Shown piece by piece: positions 32,463-43,405 of a stretch of DNA of 64,000 nucleotides. Position 1 is the first letter of the stretch; each line of letters starts with the position of its first letter. The notes beneath the pieces were generated by a model, which was given only the letters and a program-made list of their open reading frames with translations, ran no database searches and had not been told where the DNA came from. Position numbers and translations under genes: made by a program. Source of the DNA: Heterohyrax brucei (Eukaryota > Chordata > Mammalia > Hyracoidea > Procaviidae); assembly GCA_028571685.1 (NCBI GenBank), contig CM053140.1:24719501-24783500 (forward strand). Direction: 5' to 3'.

Positions 32463-32897
32463 TGAAAAGTTGTATTCCAACAAAACTGAAAACCTAGAGG
32501 AAATGGAATAATTTCTAGAAACATATTACCTACCTAAACTGTAGCAGAGTTAGAACAACTACATAAACCTACAATAAAACAAGAGATTGGGGAGTCAATA
32601 ATAACAACAACAACAACAATAATAATAAAAAAACCAATCTCACTACACCCACAACAAAACTCTGGCCCTAATGATTTCCCTGGAGAATTCTATCAAACTT
32701 TCAGAGAAGAATTAACACTAGTATCACTAAAAGTACTTCAGAGCATAGAAAATGATAGAATACTCCTGAACTCATTCTATAAAGCCAGCATAACCCCAAT
32801 ACCAAAACCAGATAAAGACACCATAAAAAAGTAAAATTACAGAACAATATCTCTCATAGACACAAAAATCCTTAATAAAATTCTAGCCAATAGATTT

Positions 32898-32926
32898 CTG
32901 ACTCGATGGCACTTGGCTTGGCTTGG
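32898..32926 (+). mobile_element. 29-bp SINE fragment with 15-bp target duplication
   Basis: CTGACTCGATGGCACTTGGC followed by TTGGCTTGG interrupts the host L1. It is flanked by CTAGCCAATAGATTT (32883-32897) and CTAGCCGATGGATTT (32927-32941). Removing it and one flank restores normal L1 sequence. It is an extremely 5'-truncated copy of the CTTGG-tailed short element. Confidence 0.85.
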
Positions 32927-34223
32927 CTAGCCGATGGATTTCAACAACATATTAAAAAAAATTCACCATGACCTATACGGGATTCATACCAGGTATGCAG
33001 GGATGGTCCAATATTAGAACAGCAATCAATGTAATCCATCACATAAACAAAACAAAAGACATGAACCACATGATGTTATCAACTGATACATAAAAGGGGT
33101 TTGACAAAGTCTAACACCCCATTCATGAAGAAACTATTGGCGATACGGGAATAGAAGGGAAATTCCTCAATAACAGAGGGCTTTTATGCAAATTCCCTCT
33201 GAGAAAGGGAACCAGACAAAGATGTCTTTTATCAGCAGTCTTATTCAACATTGTGCTGGAAGGTCTTAGCCAGAAAAAGAAATAAGGAAAGGAAAAAAAA
33301 AAAAAAAGAAAAGAAAAAGAAATAAGGAACATCCAAGTTTCTAAAAAGAAGTAATAGTATACTATTGACAGATTATATGATCTTGTAAAAAAAAAAATCC
33401 AAAGAATCCACAACAAAACTTCTGAAAGTAACAGAAGATTTCAGCAAAGTACCAAGATGTAAGATAAACATGTAAAAATCAGTTGGATACCTCTACACCA
33501 ACAAAAAGAACTTTGAAGAGGGAGTCACCAAATTAACACCATTTATAACAGTCCCCAAGAATATAAAATACTTAACAATAAATCTAACCAGAGACATGAA
33601 AGATTTTTACAAAGAAAACTACAAGTCACTACCATAAGAAACCAAGAGATCTACATAACTGGAAAACCATACCTGGCTCCAGGATAGGAAAACTCAACAT
33701 TTGAAAATATGAGTTCTACCCAAAGGGATCTGCAGGTACAACGCAATCCCAATCCAAATTCCAATGATTTTTTAATGAGATGGAAAAGAAAAAAATCTCC
33801 AGCTTCATATGGAAAGGGAAGCGGTCCTGAATAAGTAAAGCACTACCGAAGAGGAAGAACAAAGTGAGAGGCCTTACAATATCTGATTTCAGAACTTATT
33901 ATATTATACCACCACATTAGTCAAGATAGCCTAGTACTGGTACAGCAACAGACATATAGACAAATAAAACAAAATTGAGAATGCAGACATAAATTCATCC
34001 ACCTATGAGCAGCCGATATTTGACAAAGGACTGAAGTTCATTAAATGAGGGAAAGATGGTCTTTTTAATAAGTGGTGCTAGCATAACTGGATATCCATCT
34101 GTGAAAAAGTGTAACAAGATCTGTAGCTCACAGCATGCACAAAAGCTAATCAAAATGGATCAAAGATCTAAATGTAAAATCTAAACCAATAAGGATCATG
34201 GATTAAAAATAGGGACAATGATA

Positions 34224-34373
34224 AACTAAACCCACTGCTGTTGAGTGGATTAGCAACGTATAGGACACAGTAGAACTGATCCATAGAATTTCCAAGGAGT
34301 GCGTGGCATATTTGAACTGTTGACCTTTTGGTTAGCAGCTGTAGCACTTAACCACAATGCAACCAGGGTTTCC
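34224..34373 (-). mobile_element. AfroSINE inserted in host L1
   Basis: The antisense AfroSINE runs from AACTAAACCCACTGCTGTTG to CAACCAGGGTTTCC. Perfect 13-base duplications AGGGACAATGATA flank it, at 34211-34223 and 34374-34386. Confidence 0.9.
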
Positions 34374-36564
34374 AGGGACAATGATAGGAGCCCTCATACG
34401 TGGTGTAACCAGAATACAAAACGTAACTAACAATGCACAAACACCAGAAGAGAAACTAGATAACTGGGGGTTCCTAAAAACCAAACACTTCTGCTCATAC
34501 AAAGCCTTCACCGAAAGAGTGAAATGACAACCTACACATTGGGAAAAAATTTTGTTTACAGAATATCAGATCAGGGTCTAATATCTAAAATCCACAAGAT
34601 ACTGCAAAACTCCAACAACAAAAAGACAAATAACCTAATTAAAAAATTGGCAAAAGATGTGAACTGGTGCGTCACTAAAGAAACCATTCAGGAAGCTAAC
34701 AAATAATGGAGAAATGCTCAGGATTGTTAGTCATTAGAGAATGTGAATCAAAACTATGAGATGCCATCTCATCCTGACACTGCTGGCGCTAATGAAACAC
34801 CCGCACACACATACATACAGAAATGGTGGAGAGGTTGTGGAGAGACTGAAACATTTATACACTGCTGGGGGGACGGGTTGTAAAATGGTACAACCACTTA
34901 GGAAATCCATTTAGCCCTTCCTTCAAAAGTTAGAAATAAGTGTACCATATAATTCAGCAATCTCATTCATTGCAACGTATCCTAGAGAAATAAGAGCTGT
35001 CCCATGAATAAATGTATACACACCCATTGTCATTGCATCAGTGTTCACAATAGCAAAAAGATGGAAGCAATCTGGATGTCAGTCAGTGGACAAATGGATA
35101 AACTAATTATTGTGTATTCACACAGTAGAATACTCTGCTATCTTAAAGAACTATGATGAATCCTAAAACATCTCCTAACATAGATGAATCCAGAAAGCAT
35201 CACAGTGACTGAAATTAGTCATGAAAGGACAAATATTGTATTGTTTTACTGTTATAATAACTTGAGAAAAGGTTTTAACACATTATTTGATGGTTACCAG
35301 GCTGGGAAGAAAGGAAGAGGGAGACTCACCAACTAGGTTATAGACAAGATTTATCTTAGGTAAAGGGAAGGACAACACACAGTACAAGGGAAGTCACCAT
35401 AACTGGAATAACCAAAAGCTAAGAAGTTTCCTGTGCACAGCTAAACATTCCCAGGGACAGAACACCATGGGCAGGAGTCTGGGAACTACGGTTTCATGGG
35501 ATATCTAGGTTGACTGTCATAACAAAGTTCATTAAGAAAATGTCTTTCATTCCACTTTGATGAGTGACACCTGGGATCTTAAAAGCTCAAGTGACCATCT
35601 AAGATACGTCAGTTTTTCTGAAACTACCTGGAGTAAAGGAGATTGACAAACACCAAAGATGCAGGAAAATATCAGCCCTAGAGAGAAAGAGCCACGTTAA
35701 CCAGAGACTCCACCACACCGAGACTAGAACTAGGTGGTGACCAGCTACCACCAATGACTAGACAGGGAACACAACAGAGAGTCCCTGACAGAGCAGGCAA
35801 AAAATGGGGTGCAGAACTGAAATTTGTGTAGAAATACCAGATTTAATCATCTGAGAGTGGAGGAACCCTAGAAGACACCCAGCACCTTAACTGTCTATTA
35901 AATCAGAACTAGACCATTCCCAAAGCCAACTCTTCAGACAAAGACTGGACAAAACATAAAATAATTCTACTAAGATCATGCCTCTAAGTTCAAGTAGATA
36001 CATATAACTAAATGGGAAGCTCCTGTCCGGAGGTAGGATAAGGAGGCAGAAAGGAATAGGAGCTGGTGAAATGGACACAAGAAACTTGGGATGGAAAGAA
36101 ACAATGCTGTCCATTACAGGGATTGCAACCAGTGTCACTTAATAATACATGTATAAAATTTTGTGTGAGAAACTGACTTGAGCTGTAAATTTTCATCTAA
36201 GGCACAGCTGAAAAAATAAACAGACAGATGAAAAACCCTTGCAAAGAACGAGCTCTCATCTTGACTCCAGTCTCCACTGCATTGCTTGGACAAGCAATAT
36301 CATTGTTGTCTCAACCTTTTAATTCATAAAATTGGAACAATGATACCAAATGAATAAAGTGACTGAATTAAGTTAAAATGATTGAATTAAACAGAATTAC
36401 TAATACAGTGAGTTTGGCTTTGTGCCTGGTATTAAGTAATGACTTTGATAAATTTGATAAAATTATAATCTGACTGCTGCCCAACTGATTGAGTTCATAT
36501 TGTAGTCTTTATACCATGGCCTTCAATGCTGGTCAGATGTTAAAAACTCTGCAATTTCCTAAGC

Positions 36565-36920
36565 ATAACTTATGGCGGGGGCAAAGAATATTAAATTTGC
36601 TAGGGACTGCCAGAAGAACAAATGTCTTGGAAAAAGTACAGCCAGAATGCTCCTTACAAGCAAGGATGATGATACTTCATCTCACATACTTTGGACATGG
36701 TATCATGTGGGACTAACCCCTGAAAAGGACAACATGCTTGGTAAAGTCAAGTGGTGGTTGGAAAAGATGAAAAACTTCGATGAGATTGGTTGAACAGTGG
36801 GCTGCAACAACGGGTTCAAGGATTATCTACGATTATGAGAATGTCACAGGACTCTGTGCTATGGTACATGGGGTCACTATGAGTTGGAACTGACTTGATG
36901 GCACTCAACAACAATGAAGC
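36565..36920 (+). mobile_element. RTE LINE 3' fragment
   Basis: Sense 3' region: GGGACTGCCAGAAGAACAAAT, CACATACTTTGGACATGG, GGTCACTATGAGTTGGAACTG and tail CACTCAACAACAATG. Confidence 0.85.
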
Positions 36921-37188
36921 ACAACTTACATTTAGTTAAGCCCAATTTTTACCATCCCTCTGGCACTTTCTGGAAGTACTCTTACCCCTTTCTCTGCTTG
37001 CAAAAACTCTGACTCTTCCTTTAAGTTTCAGTACCATGTAAGAATCTCTGTGAAACCTTCACTAACCTCCAAAGGAAAAAGTGACTAAATATAAACCCAA
37101 TTCACCAGTATTGTAGTGCTGGTTCAGGGCACTGTGTTTGTTTATTTCCTTGGTGCTTTCCCTGTTTTAACTGTAAGTATATTGCGAG

Positions 37189-37345
37189 AACGAGATGGAT
37201 TGACACAGTGGCTGCAGCAAGGGGCTCAACTATAGCAACAATTGTTAGGATGGTGCAGGACTAGGCAATGCTTCAATCTGTTGTGCATAGGGTTGCTATG
37301 AATTGGAAGCAACTCAACAGCAACTAACAGCAATAACACATTGAG
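37189..37345 (+). mobile_element. RTE LINE 3' end
   Basis: GAGATGGATTGACACAGTGG to GGGTTGCTATGAATTGGAAG, with tail CAACAGCAACTAACAGC. It is a short 5'-truncated copy. Confidence 0.8.
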
Positions 37346-38242
37346 ACAAAGAGCAATGGTGTACTCTTTCCTTAACTTTCAGATGTAATTGTATCTTACA
37401 GTGCCTGTGAATTATCATTTTTTATTGTTAATCAAAATTTACAATTCAAGACAATTTGCCACATAAAACCTCAAGTACCTACCTCTCTGCAACTCCATCT
37501 GCTCTCCTCACCCTGTGACAGCACACTCTTCCACTCTTATCCCCTCTTTTCCACCCTCTTCTCTCCCCTCTAGATAGAAACCAATAGGACAACCTGGTAT
37601 ATATATCAAACCATGAAGTATACACACCATCTGCATCACTCGGTGTCCCCCAGTTGAATTACTTATTTCCTAACCGACTAAAACAAATAGTTGAACAAAG
37701 TTAAAAAGACATTTGCAACCATGAAGGAGAAAGGAGAGTCAGTAAAACAAAGAGAAATGCTATTGAGAGAAAGGGACCTTGTGATTTAAAGCTTGTGTTA
37801 GAGGAGATGGATTAGAGAATAAAGATATTGCAGTGTTTCCAGAATCTCCCTCCATTATTACAGGCTTTATCTTCACAGGACTTTGTGTCATTATCCTATT
37901 TTTTCCCTGAAACTATTAACAACAAAAGGTATGCTATGTTCCATAATATATTCCCCAGCAAATGTGAAGATGCCGTGGCTTACTGATGCAGTTTCTTTCT
38001 TGGAGGATGGATGAAGTCAGCAACACTTCATCAGGAAAGTTGGAGAGGCAGAACAATTCATGAGACCTCTGGAAGACTTTACCATGCTTTCTAACCACCT
38101 GAGATTAATAATGTAGATCTGAGATGGTATCAAGGGAATATTTCTAATTTCTGTAAGTTTTTAGGCTGAATTCCAGTGAGTCCAGTTAATGAAATATTCT
38201 TTTGTCTTTCAGTTCCCTGAGAGACTTAGTCCTCTGGAGTTT

Positions 38243-40085
38243 GTTCTTGTTGTTGTTAGGTACTGCTGAGTCAGTTCTGATTCATAGTGATCCTAAATAC
38301 AATAGAATGAAACACTGCCTGGTCTGGCACCATGCCCACAATCATTGCTGTGTTTGGGTCCATTGTTGCAGCCACTGTGTCAATACATCTCGTTGAGGGT
38401 CTTCTGTTTTTCACTGAACCTGCACTTTCCCAAGCATAATGACCTTCTCCAGGGACTGATCCCTCCTGACAATACATCCAAAGTATACAAGATGAAATCT
38501 CAACATCCTTGCTTCCAAGGAGGGCTCTGCTTGTACTTCCAAGGCAGATCTGCTCCTTTGTCAGTCCATGGTGTACTGAACATTCTTCTCCAGCACCACA
38601 ACTCAAAGGAGTCGATTGTTCTGTCTTCTTTATTCATCATCCAGCTTCTGCTTGCATATTATGTGACTGAAAACACTGTAGCTTGGCTCAGTGCACCTTA
38701 GTCTTCAAGGTGACATCCTTGTTTGTTAACATTCTAAAGAGATCTCTTGCAGCAGATTTTTCCAGTGTAATGAGTCTTTTGATTTATTGACTGCTGCTTC
38801 CGTGGATGTTGACTGTGGAAACAAATAAAATGAAATCCATGACCATCTCAATATTTTATCCAGTTATCATGATGTTACTTATTGGTCCAACTGTGAAGAT
38901 TTTTGTTTTCTTTATGTTGAGGGGTAATCTATACTGAAGGCTGTGGTCTTTGATCTCCATCAGTAAGTTGTCTTTACTTTTAGCAAGCAGGGTTGTGTCA
39001 CCTGTATAATTTGGGTTGTTAATGAGTCTTCCTCCAATCCTGATGCCCTATTCTTCATATAGCTCAGCTTCTTGTATTATTTGCTCAGCATACAGATTGA
39101 ATAGGTGTGGTAAAAAGGTATAACCTTGGCACAATTAGGTGTTCTAGAATTCCCATTCTCTGCAGTGTTAGCCATAATTTGTTATGATCTATGCTGTCAA
39201 ATGCCTTTGCATGGTCAATAAAACACAGGTAAACATCTTTCTAGTACTCTCTGTTTTCAGCCATTTTCATCTGAAATCAGCAATGATATCCCTGGTTCCA
39301 AGTTTTCCTCTGAATCTGGCCTGAATTTCTGGAAGTCTCCTGCCAATATACTGTTGCAGCCGCTTTTGAATGCTCTTTAGTAAAATTTTACTAGTGTGTG
39401 ATATTAATGATATTCTACAATAATTTCTACATTTGGCTAGATGTCCTTTCTTGGGAATAGGCATACATATGGATCTCTTCAAGTCCTTGGCATAGATGAG
39501 TTAATACTTCCAGGGCTGCATTCATTTGTTGAAATATCTCAACTGACATTCCATCAATTCCTGGAGCCTTGTTTTTTGCCAATGCTTTTAGTGCAAATTT
39601 GACTTCTTTCTTCAGTACCATTGTTTACAGATCATACGCTACCTCTTGACGTAGCTAAACAGTAAATGACTTCAGTATGACTCTATATGTTCCTTCCATC
39701 TCCTTTTGATGCTTCCTGTGTTGTTTAATGTTCTCTCTGTAGAATCCTTCACTACTGTAACTCAAGGCTTGAATTTTTCTTTAGTTGTTTCAGCTTGAGA
39801 AATGTCAAGCATTTTCTTCCCTTTTGGATTTCTATATCCAAGTCTTTGCACATATCATTACAATAATTTACTTTGTCTTCCTGAGCCACCCTTTGAAATC
39901 TGTACAGTTCTTTTACTTCGTCATTTCTTCCTTTTGCTTTAGCTACTTGATATTCAAGAGCAAGTTTCAGAGTTTCTTTTGACTTCCATTTTGTTCTTTT
40001 CAATCCTGTTCTTTAATGACCTCTTGCTTTCTTTGTGTTTGATGTCATTCTACAACTCATCTGGTCTTCAGTCATGTTATAGCTC
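38243..40085 (-). mobile_element. RTE LINE, 1.8 kb, 5'-truncated
   Basis: The antisense tail TTCTTGTTGTTGTTAGGTAC (38243) opens the copy. It proceeds through the C-terminal RT region, the palm region (39170-39230) and the linker to GAGCAAGTTTCAGAGTTTCTT near 39957 and CATCTGGTCTTCAGTCATG at 40057. It interrupts segmental block copy 2 directly after CTCTGGAGTTT. The frames are broken. Confidence 0.9.
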
Positions 40086-40611
40086 TTGCTATAATTTTAT
40101 AAATTCACGTTTTCTTGTATTAAATATTTTACCACAGAAAATTCATGTAATGAGATCTGTTTTCTACACTGAACCAGAGAATGCAGTCAAAGAGGTCAAA
40201 ACTTTCAGTTGGCAATACAGAAGAAACAGTTCCTTATAATGACTGAAACGTAAAATCAAAGAAACTGACAACTGTAAATAAACTATATTGTCGACTATTT
40301 TTCTACTAACAGATAGGAGTATTATCATTGAACTCTTCCAGGTTTTTGAGCTCTCTCTAAGGTTTGTGAGCAACTCTCTAAACCTGAGAGACAGTCCTAT
40401 GATGTAGATTTGCCTTCCTACACCCAATGCTTCTGCAAAAACTGTCAACTGTTGTGGTGGTTAAGACTGTGTCAACTTGGCAACTTCGTGTTTGGCTGCT
40501 GTATCAAGTGGCAGGGGTGGGGCCAGTCAGCTCTCAGCTCTCATATCTCCGCCTTCAACCTCCTACTTCCTGTCTGCTCATTGTTGCCAGCAGCTCCTGC
40601 TGTCTTTTGAG
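40086..40611. other. Unplaced sequence, no gene recognised
   Basis: The part 40454-40490 (GTGGTGGTTAAGACTGTGTCAAC) looks like the end of a dispersed repeat that I cannot name. No convincing coding frame was found. Confidence 0.4.
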
Positions 40612-40745
40612 TTCATTCTTCTGGCTGTCCATGGGCTATTCAATATTCTTTACCAACACCATAATAGAAAAGCATCAATTCTTCTTTCATCTTTTTTCAT
40701 TATTCAGCTTTTGCAAGCACATAATGTGTTTGAAAGTACAATAAT
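40612..40745 (-). mobile_element. RTE LINE fragment
   Basis: TCTGGCTGTCCATGGGCTAT to TTGCAAGCACATAATGTG is antisense RTE C-terminal RT sequence, comparable with 5495-5610. Confidence 0.75.
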
Positions 40746-40929
40746 TTGGGTCCTGGTCCAGTTCTACTATCTCTGCTTATATCAACTTGATGGCACAGAA
40801 CAACAACAGCAATCAAAATGCAAAAGCCTTGGAAACAGCAAAATCTGAGTCAGACTCCAGAATCCTCTACGATCTTTGGATAAGCAGTATTGCTGCTTAA
40901 GTATCATAGTCTTCATTTATAAAATCAGA

Positions 40930-42092
40930 ATTGTTTTTGTTAGGTGACATCAAGCTGGTTCTGACTCATAGCATTCTATGTGTAACAGAATGGAACATTG
41001 CCCAGTCTGTGCCATCCTCACAATCATTGTTATTCTTGAATCTATCATTGCAGCCACTGTGTGTTAATTTATTTTATTGAGGGCCTTATTCTTTTTCACT
41101 GATCCTCTAATTTACCAAGTATGATGTCCTTCTCCAGGGACTGGTCCTCTTGAAAAACGTGCCCAAAATACATGAGATGAAGTCTCACCATCCTTGCTTC
41201 CAAGGAGCATTACAGCTGTACTTCTTCCAAGACAGATTTGGTTATTCTAGCAGTCCCCAGTATACTCAATATTCCTTACCAGTACTATAATTCCAAGGCA
41301 TCAATTTTTCTTTGGCCTTCCTTAGTCATTGTCCAGCTAACACATGAAAATAAGGTGATTAAAAACAACTTGGCTTCGATCAGATGCACCTTAGTGACAC
41401 CTTGTCACTACAAAGTGATATCTTTGCTTGTTAACACTTGAAAGAAGTCTTTTGCAGCAGATTTTCCCAGTGTATCATTTGATTTCTCAACTGCTGCTTC
41501 CATGGGTGTTGATTATGGATCCAAGTAAAATTAAACCCTTAAAAACTGCAATATTTTCTCCATTCATCATGAGTTGCTTGTTGACCAAGTTGTGAAAATT
41601 TTTGTTTCCTTTATGCAGAAGTGTAATTTATATTGAAGGCTGTAGCCTTTAATCTTCATCAGTAAGTTCTTCTAGTTCTCTTCACTTTCAGCAGTCCAGG
41701 TGCATCATCTGCATTATCACAGATTGTTAATGAATCTTCCTCTAATGCTGATGCCATATTTTTCTTCATATAACCCAGCTTCTTGGATTATTTGCTCAGC
41801 ATACACATTGAATAAGTACAGTGAAAGAACATAACCCTAATGCACACCTTTCCTGACTTTAAACCTTGCAGTATGTCCTTATTCTGTTTGAATGACTACA
41901 CCTTGGTCTATGTCCAGATTCCATACGAGTATAATTAAGTGTTCTGGAATCCCCATTCTTTGCAATGCTGTCCATAATTTGTTATGATCCACACAGTTGA
42001 ATGACTGGGCACAGTCGACAAAATACAGGTAAGTGTCTTTCTAGTATTCTCTGTTTTCAACCACATCCATCTGATATTAGCAACAATATGAG
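40930..42092 (-). mobile_element. RTE LINE, 1.2 kb, 5'-truncated
   Basis: The antisense tail TTGTTTTTGTTAGGTGACATC begins it. C-terminal RT sequence follows, then the palm region (TTATGATCCACACAGTTGAA near 41980), and it ends near ATATTAGCAACAATATG, where a mariner remnant starts. Confidence 0.85.
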
Positions 42093-42093
42093 A

Positions 42094-42655
42094 TCTGACA
42101 ATGACGTTCACAAACTCATCCTGGAAAAAGTGCTACATAACTCACTGCTGAATATCACTAGAGTTACCTTTGAAGTACTCCCCTTGGGAAGATATGCACT
42201 GATGCCTGTGCCTAGTCCACCCTTCAAAGCAATTTTGGGACTCTTTTCCTGTAGTGGCCATCAGAACTGTCGTTGTATTACCCTTGATGTCCTGAATGTC
42301 ATCCAGATGTCTTCCTTTCAGTATTTCCTTTATCTGTGGGTAGTGAAAAAAGTCACTGGGGGTCAGATCATGTGAGTAGGGAGGGTTTTCCAATACAGTT
42401 ATTTGTTTACTGGCTAAAAACTCTTTTACAGAGAATCATACAATTAAGTTTGTGAACTTGCCACCATGGCACCATGCTCAATGACCATTCCAGAAAGAGT
42501 TTCAAATTGCTTTGAAGGGTGGAATAGGCACTGCTATTGGTGCAGAGCTTCCCAAGGGGAGGACTTCAAAGGTGACTGTAGTGATATTCAGCAATGAGGT
42601 ATATGTAGCACTTAGAACAATTAAGTTCGTGGACTTAATTTTCAGACTTCCTAGG
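42094..42655 (-). mobile_element. Foldback mariner transposon remnant
   Basis: The minus-strand frame at 42142-42393 encodes the C-terminal end of a mariner transposase, with NPPYSHDLTPSDFF (the PYSPDLAP-type motif with the third catalytic Asp) and ILKGRHLDDIQDIK. The terminal sequence TCTGACAATGACGTTCACAA (42094) is mirrored at the other end (AAGTTCGTGGACTTAATTTTCAGAC, about 42625-42651). About 130-160 bases of coding end are also mirrored (42130-42255 against 42497-42620). Two copies of the same terminus therefore face each other. The N-terminal transposase is missing, so it cannot move by itself. Confidence 0.8.
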
Positions 42656-43014
42656 CTGGTCATGTGAGCTAGTTTGATTATTGATGCCTTAGAGATTCTA
42701 GTGTCCTGTCACCAGGTGTTAATAGCTGTTACTAAGCACAAAGGCCCAGACATGCATTTACTTTCCTTTATGTATTCAGCTCGGGGGCCCAGGTCACCAA
42801 GTATGTGGTGCTGGCTCTTTCTTACAGTCCAAGTTGGGCAAGGATGATTGGTGTAGGTACAGGTTGCTGGTTGTGTGCATTGAGAACCATCTGCACCTAG
42901 GCAAAGACTTGTTTGTGCCCTGAGTTTTCATCTTAGAGGAGCTGGCAGATTTTTTTCCTCTGCATTTGTTAAATTCTTCCTTCTCCAAGTCAGGGAGGAT
43001 AGCTGGGGACATGC
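42656..43014. other. Unplaced sequence left of the rearranged L1
   Basis: No gene or repeat could be named. It does not read as L1 3' sequence in either orientation, so the L1 at its right lacks its normal 3' end. Confidence 0.4.
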
Positions 43015-43405
43015 CCAAGAATCACCTGATTTTGTCCATTGATGTAGAAAAGGCTTTTGATGAAGTCCAACACCCATTCATGCTAAAAACTCTTAGCAAA
43101 ATAGGCATAGACAGCAAATTCCTCAACACAATAAGGGCCATTTATACAAAGCCAATGGCCCACGTCATCCTGAATGGAGAGAGACTGAAAGACTTTCCCT
43201 TGAGAACAGGAACTAGACAAGGATGCCCACTCTCACCTCTCCTATTCAACATTGTACTAGAAATACTAGTCAGAGCAATTAGACAAGACCAAGAAATAAA
43301 GGGTATCTGCATCCGCAAGGAAGAAGTTAAAATCTCCCTGTTTGCAGATAATATGATTGTATATGCAGAGAATCCCAAAGAATCTATAAGTAAACTACTC
43401 AAACT
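43015..43405 (+). pseudogene. L1 ORF2 reverse-transcriptase segment, inverted
   Basis: The plus-strand frame encodes the RT palm: [14 protein letters not shown] (first catalytic Asp), [15 protein letters not shown] and [13 protein letters not shown]. In the last motif the usual FADD reads FADN, so a catalytic Asp is changed. It starts where the minus-strand part at 43406-47100 stops (KDRN then NHLI), so it is a piece of the same L1 turned round in place. A TGATT microhomology marks the junction near 43404-43409. Confidence 0.8.

Larger units (their letters stand above)
32463..36220 (+). mobile_element. Host L1, 3' part (after the RTE insertion)
   Basis: L1 resumes with GATGAAAAGTTGTATTCCAAC. 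The last bases before the RTE were TATGAAAAACTG, so the pair TGAAAAACTG/TGAAAAGTTG is the likely duplication. The RT region follows with many stops, and a 60-codon open frame lies at 34524-34706. The long L1 3'UTR covers about 35250-36220. It is inactive. It contains a 29-bp SINE fragment at 32898 and an AfroSINE at 34224. Confidence 0.8.
36280..38240. repeat. Segmental duplication block, copy 2 of 3
   Basis: Landmarks shared with copies 1 and 3 are AATTCATAAAATTGGAACAATGATACC (36320, compare 1263-1281), CCTCCAAAGGAAAAAGTGACT (37068), GTAAAACAAAGAGAAATGCT (37741) and CCTGAGAGACTTAGTCCTCTGG (38216). It contains two small RTE insertions and an unplaced stretch at 37380-37700. A larger RTE begins where copy 1 and copy 3 continue unbroken. 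Confidence 0.8.

Noticed and set aside
37380-37700. Possible exon cluster in segmental block copy 2
   Set aside because: There is no open frame or splice-site pattern, and the stretch has no counterpart at the same place in copies 1 and 3. It is more likely an insertion that I cannot name.
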